This document shows positions 41,701 to 54,100 of a DNA stretch of 64,000 bases, piece by piece. This stretch comes from Chytridium lagenaria (taxonomy: Eukaryota > Chytridiomycota > Chytridiomycetes > Chytridiales > Chytridiaceae). The stretch lies in NCBI GenBank assembly GCA_025449115.1, contig JAHLKC010000158.1:20663-84662 (forward strand). Direction: 5' to 3'. Numbering within the stretch: the stretch's first letter is position 1; every line of letters starts with the position of its first letter. Under the pieces are notes generated by a model that was not told the origin of the DNA, did no database searches, and saw only the letters and a list, made by a program, of their open reading frames with translations. The position numbers and the translations under genes are program-made.

Positions 41701-42322
41701 GGTCAATGACGACCTTTCCAGATTTGGGAGCAGCACCCGAGACATCGAAACCAGGCAAGACATTGATAGCACCGAGGAGAAGGTCTGGTTGATTGTTTGG
41801 ACGGTTGGTCCAGTAGACTTGGACGGGGGAGGGAAAGGAGATGGCAGCATCAAAAGAGCCAGCGTTTTTGACAGAGCCGTAGGAGGTGAGGAGGTAAGAG
41901 GCGTCGGTGATGTCGGTGATGTTGATGGTGTCAAAGGTGAGCTCAGAGTGGTTGATGGAGTCTTGGGCTGTGTTTTTGTTGTTGTTGTTGGAAAGAGGAA
42001 GGAAGAGGACGCGGTTTTAAAATTAATAAAAAGTAAAAAAAGATGTGATGCCATGCAAGCATGGGGGTATAAAGAGAGAGAGCTCTATCGAGCATCATGT
42101 TTTACATTCTTCCATTCTACTCTATAAAACAAAATTACCAATCTTTGGCATGATGACGAGCAACAACACGGGGATCATGATGGCGGTGATGAGGAGACCG
42201 ACACCGAGACACACGCCGACATAGATTTTTCTCTTTCTTGTCCAAAAGGAGGATGGTTTATCTGCAGTGGATGCAGGGGATGGGAGGGTGTCTGTGGAAG
42301 GAGGAGAGGCCGACGACGACAT
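38743..42322 (-). CDS. DUF3712/LEA-like membrane protein
   Basis: A long multi-exon gene. It starts MSSSASPPSTDTLPSPAST. A short cytosolic N-terminus with a basic patch (WTRKRKIY) is followed by one membrane helix (GVCLGVGLLITAIMIPVLLL). The rest is a series of beta-rich LEA/DUF3712-like repeats: LTFDTINITDITDASYLL, KNAGSFDAAISFPSPV, TITEFDLPDSDLIKGIF, LTFTSYVSTSNIGTLSAK, and the end GFATVIDYELKGVKTVLG (stop at 38743). Introns are long and A-rich (39240-39690, 40410-40740) or contain a repeated 15-base motif (41270-41530). The function of DUF3712 proteins is unknown; topology suggests a surface or lumenal ectodomain. Several frame breaks (for example near 39900 and 40800) make the exon map incomplete. 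Confidence 0.7.
41279..41526 (+). repeat. Interspersed 15-base motif array in an intron
   Basis: The motif CCTCGCTTYGCTCGG occurs at 41279, 41328, 41358, 41396 and 41428, with near-copies at 41450, 41499 and 41515. Spacers differ in length and sequence. The array lies in an intron of the DUF3712-like gene. Confidence 0.85.
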
Positions 42323-43392
42323 GGTTGATGGATGGATGATGGATGGATGGATGAGGTCTGTATGTACTGATGGTAATATCAAAAGACAAAAGGAAAAGAA
42401 GAATGGATAAATAAATAATAGAAAATAAGGAGGGAGTGAAGGAATAAAAGGTCAAGGATGAAATAACATAATAAACTATAATTATTATATAATTATGTTA
42501 ATTTTGAATATATAGTCATTTACCCCCAAACAGGAACAAGTTACACCAAACACAAGAGTCGGTTTCTATTATATTTTGAATAAGAGTGTGTGTTTGTTGC
42601 TGTGTGACTGTGTTGCATGTGTGTGTGTGTGTGTGTGTGGTCGTGTGCCCCATTGCATAGTGTGTGTAACCTTTATAGGCTGAGAAGAAGAAGAGGAAAA
42701 CAAGTTGATCTCGTGAGAGAGATATAAAAAGATCATGCATGCATGAAAAAGGTTGTATGTATTTAAATATTATGTAATAGTATATAATAGGCGTCATGCT
42801 GGGCTATTAATAATAATAAATGTATTTAATTATTTATTTATATATTACCTATTATATAGTCTGTCTGCTGATCTTTAAAATGGTTTTTTTTTGAATTGTT
42901 TACAGTTTGTCTCTCTCTCTCTGTGCTGTGACTTGTCTTTTTTCTTGTTTGTTTGTTTAATTATGTATTTAAATATTTATTTGTTTATTTGTTTATTCAC
43001 ACTTATTCTGCACAGCAGCATCAAAGCAGCATTTACTTTTGTAGATATATGTATTAGTGACGTAAGAGATTCTTGCTATTATCATCTATTTCATCATGGG
43101 CATCTCCACCTTGGAAAACAGCCTACCATCGCTGCTACTAGCCTGCTGCTGGCACCATGCTTACCGCCAGTTGTGCTATCACATCATCACACCATTACAG
43201 AGTAATAAGTAGTAAGATGGAATGAGATGGAATTCTATGTAAGTATCTTTTTTATTGAGCTTTATTCATCACTCAAAAGCACAAGCGATAGAAAGAACAG
43301 AGAAATGAATGAAAAAAAGAGTTATGAGGGACACGATAGGTGGAACAAGAACTTGATGAGGGGAGTCACAAAAGTTTAAAAAAGAAAACGCA
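42323..43392. other. Intergenic, AT-rich, with TG microsatellite
   Basis: About 1.07 kb. A (TG)n tract of roughly 24 bases lies at about 42616-42640, and long A/T-rich stretches occur at 42770-42860. No supported gene. Confidence 0.6.
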
Positions 43393-45023
43393 TCAATCGA
43401 ATCTAGTAACGACAGGGACACCGTTCTGAACCTAAAGTTAAAAAAATATAACAGTTAGCGTCATCTATCCACAAACCACTTTTTAAAAAAAAGCAACTCA
43501 CATAATCAATCCCGTCCCAAAAGCATCCACCGCCACCTCCAACACACTCACAACATCCAACACAGAAGTCTCACCAACAAGCTGTTCATTCACAAACTCA
43601 TTACACACATCCTTCCCCTCTGCATCAATAATAATCTTGAACGAGGGTGACACCTTCTCCGTCTTGGGTGGGATCACGAAATTCTCGAGAACGCTGTCGG
43701 CGCTACACAGTTGGTGTTTTTGTAGTTGAGGTTGGCTTTGAGACGGGAAATGGTCACAGGAACGTCAAAGGGGTTGTAGGCCGTGATCGTGGTCGAGAGG
43801 GAGATGCGGAACCCGCTGTCGTCAATGTATTCGATCGTGTTGCCGTCTGCTCTGGCGCTCTAAATTATTATACAAAGTTTTTTATCAATTAGTAAATGAC
43901 ATTGAGGATCGCTATGAATATAACACCAGTCACAACTGCTATAAAATAATATCGGCCATAATCTAATTATAAACTCACGTTAATCAAATTCCTCTCATTC
44001 GCCGGAAGCACCTGCGGGATAGTCAAAGCTCCCAACGCCGCATCCAAAACACTCAACCCCACCGCCCGTCCCCTCGCCACCGCAACCCGACTCTTCACAT
44101 TCCCGGTAAACTGCGAAAACAGCTTCCTAGCCTTCCCCGCAGCCGCCACCGTCGTCGGATTCACAAACGCCGTCGCATTGACCGCATTCACACCCTGTTT
44201 CAAACTCAACGCCGGAAGCACCACCTTCCCAAGCACCGTGTCTTCAAACACAAGATCAAGCTCTACATCGGTTCCCTTGATGTTCAACGCCACGTTGGAG
44301 GGGTTGTCAATCGTCAACGGGATGGCGAGTTCAATGCCGCGACCGGGTTTACCGGATTTCACGGTGGGGAGACCAGAGATGACCGTGTTCTTGAGACCCC
44401 CGAGACCGCGGAGTGATGTTGCTTCAAGATCAAACCCGACGTATCGGAGACACGTGAAAGAGTTGAATGGATCTTTTAAAATATCCGCCTTGGTGTTGGC
44501 GTACCCCTTTAACCTTAATGGCGCAACCCCCGTCGTCAATAAAGTCGATTTCAAGAACTCACTGAACCCCGCTGCATTGTCAACGGTCAATTTCGAATCG
44601 ACAAGATCAAGGGTCACAGCACCCTCCGAGATGGTCCCACTCGCCTTCCCATAATCATTCGACACAAGGGTACCCACCGTCTCCTTCCCAACCTGTCCAA
44701 CGCCAATGACAGCACCAGCGCCAACGAAATTGGATCCCAGGAATCCAAGCCAAGTGGGGATCCCGAGGGCGACTTTGACGTTGGTGGAGGTAGCGAGAGC
44801 GTAGGATGGATGGGCCGTGTCGAGGGTGAGAGCGAGGGAGGGGAGGGAGATGGAGGTGATGAGATCTGCGCCGAGGGAGGGGACGTAGACACCGTTGGAT
44901 TTGCAGTCGGAGAGGCAGAGTTTGTTGGGGAGGAGCCGTCGTTGCAGATAATGTGGGGGCGGGACCTCCAATGACGGTGGTGGTGAGGAGGGAGGCGATG
45001 GTGAGGATGGTGGTGAGCTTCAT
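43393..45023 (-). CDS. Secreted DUF3712/LEA-like protein
   Basis: Signal peptide MKLTTILTIASLLTTTVIGG. The main exon (43967-44971) encodes repeating beta-rich units: LITSISLPSLALTLDTA, ALATSTNVKVALGIPTWLG, GAVTLDLVDSKLTVDNAAGF, and GIELAIPLTIDNPSNVALNI, with VLGKVVLPALSLKQGVNAV. Downstream exons (43500-43860) give ISLSTTITAYNPFDVPVTIS and KIIIDAEGKDVCNEFV; the last exon ends VQNGVPVVTRFD. It is the second of three related genes in a row. No membrane helix is seen apart from the signal, so the protein is likely secreted or at the cell wall. Breaks lie near 44930 and 43690. Confidence 0.72.
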
Positions 45024-46198
45024 TGTTATTGGGTTTGTGGAAAAAAGTGTGAGGGTGGATGATCTATACGTGAGGGTGTTTGTTTTGTGTCAAGGACTCA
45101 TAAGAATGTTTTTTGGTGTTATTTATTTTGTGATAAGGAAGAGAAAGAAAAGCATGACTGCCAGCCAGGAGAGAGAAAGAGAGAGAGGGGAAAAGAGCAT
45201 AATACATGAGTAGAACTGGATTGCATGAAAACTCTCAAGAGGAACTATCCTCAAAGCATCAAAAAAAAAAGAGAGGACACGAAAGAGGAAAAAGAACATA
45301 AAAAAAAACAGCGAGAGGAGAATAAAGCATCCCACAAACGACTCCAGTCCTAATAAACAAATGATCACGCCTTCCCCATCCAACTTTTGATGAATAAACA
45401 AAAATAAAACCCAATTTTCCTAATCAGGACTAATTGTGCATGCACCCGTACCACCTCGCCTTGTCACCCAAAAACATGGGGTCACGTTTGTACCCTTTTC
45501 TTTGTGTCATCAGTGTCTCACATGCTTGGACGGCGTCATTTACTTAAGGGCGTCCTATGATCCTTTCCTTCCTTCAACGCGTTGTTGAATAGTAAAGACA
45601 CCCCCTTCCCATATATCATCCAAGCAATAAGAAAAAAAGCAATACGGAAATCACGCAACATCTCATGCGAAAAAAAAATAAAAACAATGTGCGCTTCCCT
45701 CAACGACGTCATCACCAGCAAATAAAAACTCAGCCGTGGAATCCTCCCCCAAAATCAATCGCATACACGTGTTTTGTTGTGTACAGAGCATGGGCGAGAC
45801 TGATACCCCTTTTTTTTTGTGCGTGGTGGCGGTCTCATGACATGAGGATGCTTGATCCTAAACTTGGGTTTCTTTTTGCTTCCAAGAATGTCCTCAAGGG
45901 CAGTCCATGGGAAAAAACAATGGCATGGTGTGATGGAAAACGCTCGATCTCGCGTGACCCTCCCCCTCCCCCCTCCAAGAAACCCGATGTCGCACCACCA
46001 AAAAGTCCAGAAACGGCGTTCCTTTCTCCTCGCGTCGGGAAAGGCTGCACAGTCTAAGAGGTAAAAGAAAAAAGAAAAGATAACAGAAGACAAAGGTATG
46101 CTGAAAAGAGGGAAAAAAGTTTATAAAGATGTCCACGTTTTCCCTCCTTACTTTCGTTCCCCCAAACAAGATCCTCTTATTTTCAACATTAGAAAACC
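45024..46198. other. Intergenic, no supported gene
   Basis: 1.2 kb between two divergent DUF3712-like genes. Several ORFs of 60-110 residues overlap at 45665-46170 on both strands, with no recognisable family and mutually exclusive frames; none is reported as a gene. Confidence 0.45.
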
Positions 46199-47479
46199 AT
46201 GCTCTTCTCTGTCGCTACCGCCCTTCTCGCCGCCGTTGCGTCCGTCAACGCCGCCATCGTCCCCCCACAGTCGTAAGTACCCACCCCCACTCCACATCCA
46301 ACCAACATAAAATGTCATAGACCGCCATCCGCGCCATCGACTCCACCTCCACCACCCTCTCCCTCTCCCTCGACGTCACCATCACCCTCGACCCCCTCAC
46401 CGACATCACCCCCACAACCCTCCCCTTCACCTTCGGTTCCTCCACCGACCCGACCCTCACGTTTCGGCACCGGCGTCCTCGCCGTGACCCCCAACGGCGT
46501 CGACTCCACGTTCACCGCGGTCGCCAACGCGACATGGGCGCCAGCGGTGGGGCGATGCCACGGTGGCAGCGAATGATGTGTTGTCGAAGTTTTGCTCGAA
46601 TGCTTGTGAGTGAGATTAGTGTGAGTCAGGAGGGGAGTGAGACGCCTTTTGTGGTGGCGGTGAATGGGGTTGGAGTGTCGATTGTGGAACAGTTGATTGT
46701 GTTTGTGACGTTGAGGACGCCTGTGACGAAACAGTCTCAGAGTCAGATTAAGGTAAGATATAGTCTGCATTCTTTTTTTGGTCCCTTTCATGGCTTGTCC
46801 TTAAGCGTTGATGTATAATTCCTTCACCAACTTCTCGCTTGAAGCTTCTTCACCTTCTTCAATTTCCTTGTCCCTTCAATCTTACTCATAGTTCCTGTCC
46901 ACTTTACACTTCCTTCGTCATTCCCTTCTCCAACTTTATAACTTCCTTCTTAATTTCATTCTCCAACCCCCTTTTTTTTTCTTCATCCTCTCTTCTACCT
47001 TCCCCACATTTCTCTCTTCAACCTCCTACCAACCCACTCTCCTTTCACACAAATCCTTTACCATCTATTCTCCTCTTCCTAACTTAAAAAACTTCTAAAA
47101 AACTCAACTAACCCCCCACCCCCAGATCTTCAACCCCTTCCTCCTCCCCCTCACCTTCACCGGCCTCACCGCCACCGCCATCGCCCCCAACATCACCGTC
47201 AGCACCACAACCACCGACCTCCTCATCGGCACCATCACCCAAACCCCTCTCGGCGTCAACCAATTCACCGTCTCCCCTCAATCCTCCTTCCTCACCAACA
47301 AACTCAACGCCGTCACCGTCATCAGTGTTCCTCAGACTGTGGCATTGTTGGGGGCTTTCCAGAGAGCCGGGAACGCGCTCCCGGTGATGGCAAAGGCGAG
47401 CAGTCAGGTGTTGATTGGAGAGTTTCCGGCGGATGTCACTTTTGAACAGGTCATTCCGGCTAGCATTGGTACCAACTAG
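46199..47479 (+). CDS. Secreted DUF3712/LEA-like protein (short)
   Basis: Signal peptide MLFSVATALLAAVASVNA. A short first exon (46199-46274) ends in a GTAAGT intron, then DSTSTTLSLSLDVTITLDP gives the family's strand pattern. A pyrimidine-rich intron (about 46753-47124) precedes IFNPFLLPLTFTGLTATA, NITVSTTTTDLLIGTIT and the typical C-terminal signature EFPADVTFEQVIPASIGTN. Compared with the two minus-strand relatives it holds about one repeat unit. A frame break is needed near 46455 and another near 46610. Function unknown. Confidence 0.65.
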
Positions 47480-48192
47480 ATACTTTTTTTTGCAAAGTCG
47501 CCTTTTTTTTTGGTGTGAAGGCTCTTCTAGTTTGAACCAGGTTATGCAGGTTGGAATGCATTGGGGGATGGACTCTCTTATACGTTCTGGAACGTCTTTC
47601 TCTCTATTTTTGTGATCGAACCTCTTTCTTTTTTAGTGATTGTTTTTTTTTCCTATAATAAACATCTTTTTATTATATGGAATAACGTCTTTGATGTTAG
47701 CTTGTGAATGCATATTATACACTTCTTTACGCGCTGTTAGCAATGACGCCACAGTTTATAACTCTAAAACCCCACATTCAGTACCTCTTATCTACCCTCC
47801 CCTGCAGTAGCGTACGAACGCGTCTGTTATTTTTCACGTCAAACTCCCAAAAGTTTGATTCAACGTTGGTTGCGCTTCTATAGTGAAGATATTTTTATTA
47901 TGTATCAATTCTTTTCCCGCTTCTAACCGAATGAGAGGCGCTACCACTTCGAATTTAGAGCTCGAAACGTAAATGCAGTTCTCGCTGGCCGTCGAACAAT
48001 ATTCGTTATCGGTTCGATCAGCGAATAGGTAGTATAAATCGCCAGCTATCAGACAAAACTGTTTTCAGAAATGCTCCCATGCAAACGCGTTATATATATA
48101 ATGTTGTTGATGTTATCGTTTCCAAGCGACGGTATAAGTATTTTCATGGTATACGATATTAATATATGGACAAGATGCCATCAGCTTATAAA
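47480..48192. other. Intergenic, convergent 3' ends
   Basis: 713 bases between the DUF3712-like gene and the RdRP-helicase gene. An AATAAA-like ATAATAAAC occurs near 47657. No supported gene. Confidence 0.45.
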
Positions 48193-51100
48193 TTAATCGA
48201 AAATAACCTCCACCTCACTATCATAATCATCCACATCCACCACCTCCTCCAGCTCCCCCTTTTCCATCCAAGCCACCTCACTAACCCCCTCATCCTCCCT
48301 CTGCACCTCATAAACCTCATTCCCCACTTTCGGTCGATACTCTTTCCCATCATGTATAGCAAACTTCCCATACGCCTCCACATATTTCCTTGGAAACCCC
48401 ATAGGGTACCGATTCGGCGGCACCCTATCCAAATGCGACAAATAAAACACATTTTCCTTTGGCGACGCAATACCACTAAACAAAAACACTGCCCCACGAA
48501 ACTCGGCATGATCAAACTGCGTCATCTCTTTACGATCCAATCGCCCCATCAAAACATCCCCATGGATCAACACCTGCGCGTCACATAATTTTTGTCCAGT
48601 TCGTGCATTCTCACGGATACCGTCGAGGTAGGCGAGGTTGGTGAAGAAGGATTTGGTGAGATGATCGAGAATAAATGCGATTTGTTGGAGATTCCCCATC
48701 TTGGCGGCATCCACAGGATCAAAGAGGATGAACCAATAAAGTCGTTGGTGTGAGATTTTTGCATCCCCTTTTTATCCTTCTTCTCCTCCCTATACGATAT
48801 TTTCACATCATCAATCCAAATCTCATCCAAATTCATTTCATCCCCGCTATCAATCAAATAATAATCCTCAACATCATCCACCTCCGCTTTCGGGCTCAAC
48901 CCACCGCCGTCCCCCTCCCCATATTCATCCCACGCAACCTGATTCCAATCCTTTGCATCAAAAAACCATTCAACACTCGGCACCTCCACAACCCTCCTCC
49001 TCATATACCCCATAACATCCTCTGCGCATTTCTGCACCTCCTCAAAATCCCCATTCCTCACATAAAAAGTTCTACAAAACATCCTCCGTCTCCGTCCCGT
49101 CTCCAACCGTCTCCACATCCAATACACATTCAATTTACATATCGTCGCAGGGAGCGACAACAGTTCCGGCGGGCACCCAATCTCCTCAGTCACACCCTGC
49201 ATGGTCTTTGTGTAAGAAAACGCTGGCTTGAAACTTCGCGTGACGTTGACAGCGTGGAAGGCCGCGATGATGGTGCAGTGTTCTTTGAGTTTAGGGGTGG
49301 TGGCTTTGCATCGCCAGACGTCGAGGAGGAAACGGGCGGTTTGGGCGCGAACGTTGTATCGGCCTAGGTCCATTGCGATTTTACCGTCAGGGTGACGGTG
49401 TGGCGGTTGTCGTGGGCTTCGATGAACCCGCAGTCTTCGAGAACTCAAGCGTCCAGGAGATTTCTTCGTCAGAGGGTCGTGTGAACCAATCGAACCCGTC
49501 GACCGTTTCGTACATATCGATGATACCCAGGAGCATGTAATCGAGCTTATAGAAATAAAACAGATTGACAATCAACAAAGTGATATGTAAAGTACATAAA
49601 AAAAAAGAGATAAAAAAAAAGAGCCGAGAGTCATTGAGAAAGTACAAAAATACAAAATATACCTGTCTGGGTTAGAAAAGATCTGCTCTGGAAAAGATTC
49701 CCCTCTTCAAACGAATAAAGACGATAGCATTTCCCAGGTCCAGCCTCCCCGCCCGCCCTTTCCTCTGCAAGGCTGATACCTTTGTCGTCGACAATATCGA
49801 CGTCCTCTGCACGTTCATGATCGGCATATACGTCACGGAGAACCTCAATCCGGTATCAATGACATACCCGATGCGCGGAACGTCAAACTGGTTTCAGCAA
49901 TATTAGTGCAGAAGATGACTCGTCGCGTGCCATCGTATCGTAAGGCTTTTTTCCGTTCCTGTTCGAGTCTTTTTAGTTCTTCACGTCGACGAACGCGTTC
50001 GTCGTCGCGTTCTTTTCGCTTTTGCTTTCGATTTTTTTTGGGCGATGGTGGTTTGATGGGAGTGCTTGGATCAGAAAGGTCTGCAAAGAAATAAATATCA
50101 TGCTGCCAGATAATGCAAAAAGCGAGTGAAATAGGTAAAATCGAAAGAGTAATTACCATCTTCAGGGATTTGAATAACTTCCTTAATTATAATCATTTCC
50201 AAGTCATCATCGTCATCAGTGATCTATTACAAAAAAACCGGTGGTCAATAACGCATCCACCGAATTGAAAAACAAAAGGTGTAGAAATTATAAATATACC
50301 TGTTTATGCCTTGGATTCATCAGCACCTGCAACCGCCTTCCCCTATTCATCCCTACGTCAAGCGAGTCCTCGATCGATGTCGTAGCCTTTCCATCCACAC
50401 TCTTCTCGTCATCACTATCCAACAAAATCACACCATCTATCTTCATTAAATCCGTCATCGGCTTCCTCACAACTTCCGTGTCGCTATCGCTATCAAGATT
50501 GATAACGCCACCGTCAACGCGGACCAAAGGGTTGGACAGTACGCTCCGCTTGGGTGATGAAAAAGGTGCAGAGGAGGAAATTGGACCGTTTCGCGTTGGT
50601 GATAGATGGCGTTGCAGCGCTGGGGCGGCGAGAGAAAGGGGCTTTCCGTTGGTGATTTTGAAGTTACTCTGAATGGCGTCATCTTCATCGACCAAATCAA
50701 TCGTTGATATAACGTCCCGGGGTTTACGCGTTGGGTTGGACACATCTTTCACAAAACAGGATTAAATTGCGCTGCAGCAGAAACACCAATACCATTAATA
50801 ATACGGGAGAGGGTATCATTAAGGCTATTCCCTTTATAGACGAAAGTAGGTGTTAGCAAAGGCCAGACAAATTTAAACCGAATCGCACCTTCTCCAGCCC
50901 AAATCCCTTTATCCCCAAACACATCCTTCACACCTCCCTCAACATCACTATCCCCTTCTTCCGCTGCAGCCGCCCTCCTCTGAATCTCCCCCCACTCCTC
51001 AATCCGCCCTCTCTTCAAGATAAACCTTTTATCCTCATCAGGCACCCCTGAATGCAACCCAAACGCGAAAATGTTCCGCGCGGCGTCCCCAATCTTTTGT

Positions 51101-54100
51101 CTCGCGCGTTCTGAAAAGAGGGCGGCGCAGTCTTCAATGGGTTTAGAGAGGGGGAGAAAGACGAGAATGTCGGGGTTGTCATCCATGGGCGTCGTGGTGT
51201 GGAGCTCGAGAGCTTTTTCGATGGCCGAGGGAGGTGTAGGTCATTTCGTCGGTGGAGAGGGAGCCCTCATAGAATTCTTCGATAGGGTGGCTTCGGCCGC
51301 TACCTGATACAAAGAAGAAAGCGGCGAAAAGTTAACACAGATAAACCTTTGCCAGACGCAAAATTATGTGAACATATAAGGCGACTAGCGATATAATTTT
51401 ATCAAGAGCATTGTTGAAAGAAAACGATGATGGTACAAAGGAGCATAACGTCTCCAGAAAAACTCAAACAGAGCGCAAAAACGGAAATCTTTAACGTACC
51501 TCAATAACGTCACACTTTTCAAAAAAACCCAGAAATCTTATCCGAATCCACCATGGCCGACATCAAAATCACCTTCAACTCCCGATTGACCTTCAAAGCC
51601 TTCCTGACGATCGAAAACAAAAAGTACAATTCTGGTGAATCCTCATGCACTTCATCCAAGATAATGACCGAGTAATTCATAAACATCGGGTCCATCCTCG
51701 CATAATGCAATAAAATCCCATATGTCGTGCAATTAATGATGGTTTTATCTTTGTTGACCCTTGCGCGGGATCTTCCGATATGCGAACCAACAGCTTGACC
51801 CAGCATTGTATCTCTGGATTGAGCAAGACGTTCAGCGAGGGAGAGGGTGGCCTGACGACGGGGTTGGGCAACGATGATGGGTTTAGAGGGAGTTAAGCGG
51901 CCTTGGAAGAAAAGCTCGTTAGCGATAAAGTGGGGATGCAGGTGGATTTGCCGCTCCCTGTTGCGGAAAGGACGAGAGCAACTTGAGATTCGGACATAAA
52001 TTGCATAAGCTTCGTACGGGACTCGTAAATGGGGCCCGCTGTCAGCGAAGTTTAGATATAATGTATAAAGAAATCTTATAACCTTTGGAACATCCATAAC
52101 TCCATATGCAAAATGACACCGGTATCAACAATAAGCTGAGGATCCAATGGCCTTATTTTCCCCTCCAACACGTCCCTACACTTTTAATCACATCTGACAA
52201 AGCCGCATGCCGTTCCTTCATCTTCTCCCACCGTCCCTTAACCTTCTTTAAGTCTTCCACAGCAGCAAGCCCCTCAGTCATTTTTTCCTTCAACTTCCTC
52301 TCCTCGTTTTTCAACTCCTCTAATTTCTCCGTCTCCGCCCAAACTTCCTCAGGCTCATACAGTTCCGTCAAGACTTCCTCAACTGCAGCCTTTTCCAAGA
52401 GAATCTGCTTATACCGAATCATGGCATGAAACGCATGATTCTCCTGCATTTCGTCAATGACGTTCTTCAACTCAGCCTCAGCGACCGCAACCGCTTTCGA
52501 ACATTCCACCACCGTTTCAATACTTAGAAACCGGTTGAACGTTTCCAGAACTCCCTCATCAAGTATCCCATTGACCATGGGTGAATCCGTGATAAGTCGT
52601 TCAGCAAGTCTCATAACCTTCACCGCTAAGTCAATATTCTCCCTCGCCTCTGGTGGTCGAAACGTGACCATAAACTCCGCATCCTCCCATGTCTTATCTT
52701 CATCCCAGCTCATCATAAAAAAGTTCCAAATCGACATGACGTATTTCTTCTGTCTCGCTTGAAACTCTATCACATTATTCGACATTCGAATGCACTCGTG
52801 CAGTAACAAGTCGATCTCGGATGATGAAGATGTGCGACCATTTACAATTTGTTTCTGGATGGCTTTGATGAGAGATTCTACGTCGAGATCCATGTCGTCG
52901 ACTCCTGCTGAGAACAGCGCGTTGAGAATATTGGTGAGCTCGTCACGGGTGAGTTGAGTGCGGGGGGTAAGAGCGGGGTGGAGGGCTGATTCTTCTTGGA
53001 ACTCAAATTTTCGGAGTTCAACGAAAAGAGAGTCGACTTGACCGATGAGGGCATCGTTGGATGTTTTAGATGTAAGACGAGCAATAAGGTTGGTTTTATT
53101 TCGAGGGGCAGGCTCCTTATACCTTCCTTCTTGAGCTTCAAAATAAAAACATGAGAAACCTCACATTGTATTATAACGCACACACCTATAATCCCTAACC
53201 TCAAGGCCGTCGCCTGTATGCCCGCCTTCAAAACATCAGGCCGATAATCAAATGCCTCACATTCAACCAACTCCGACATTATCCTCCTATCCCATATAAC
53301 CAGAAAAGTATCCCCATCCAAATCCCCTCCACTGCACATATCTGCAGCAGGTCTCAATCCCTCCGTCGAAAATACAATCACATCCATCAATCCATTCAGA
53401 GCCTCACATGGAACCGCGTTTAAAATCACAAGATCTCCCGGGTGATAACAGGGATTTCTCACCACACAAACAGGCCCTGTAACAGTCTTGAAGTTTCCAG
53501 CGGTTGAGACTCTCACGAAGCATTCGCCAGCTTTCAACAGCCCACACGAATCAGCTACCCCATACAACCGTCTCGAGTCATAAAGAGGTAAAAACACCCT
53601 TCTCATTCGATCTCTCGCCCCCATACTCTCAAATTTCGCCAGGAAATCATCTCCATGATCATGCAAACTCAACGGCACATTTCCCAGTCCGCCTGAAGGA
53701 AGTTCGGTACGGACGTATGACTCAGATTTAGACCAGCGGGAAATTTCAGATGCTTGAAGGGATTTAAGGTCCTCCCAGATCCGCCGCATAGGCTCTTTAC
53801 GTATTTCTGGCGGCTTGCGAAGAGCTTCGAGCAGACGCTGAAGTTCGCTGTGACGGCCCCGGATAAAGAGGTAGTCGATAGCATTCCAGATGTTGATCGT
53901 CATGTACATGACGGATGTTTTGTATTGTTGATCTAGAGCTAGCAAAACCTACCACATTTAGGACCGATTAGTTTGCTCTTTAGTAAAAAAATGAAAGGAA
54001 AGCGTTTGAAGTATGTACACAGACTTACGTTAAAGCTCACGCCCCTCTCCAACAACAGCGTGATCACCTGAGCGTTTAACATTCCACAAGGTTCTGCCTT

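Noticed and set aside
45665..46170. Cluster of overlapping ORFs of 60-130 residues on both strands.
   Set aside because: They exclude one another, share no motif with known proteins and lie upstream of a clear gene; likely chance ORFs.
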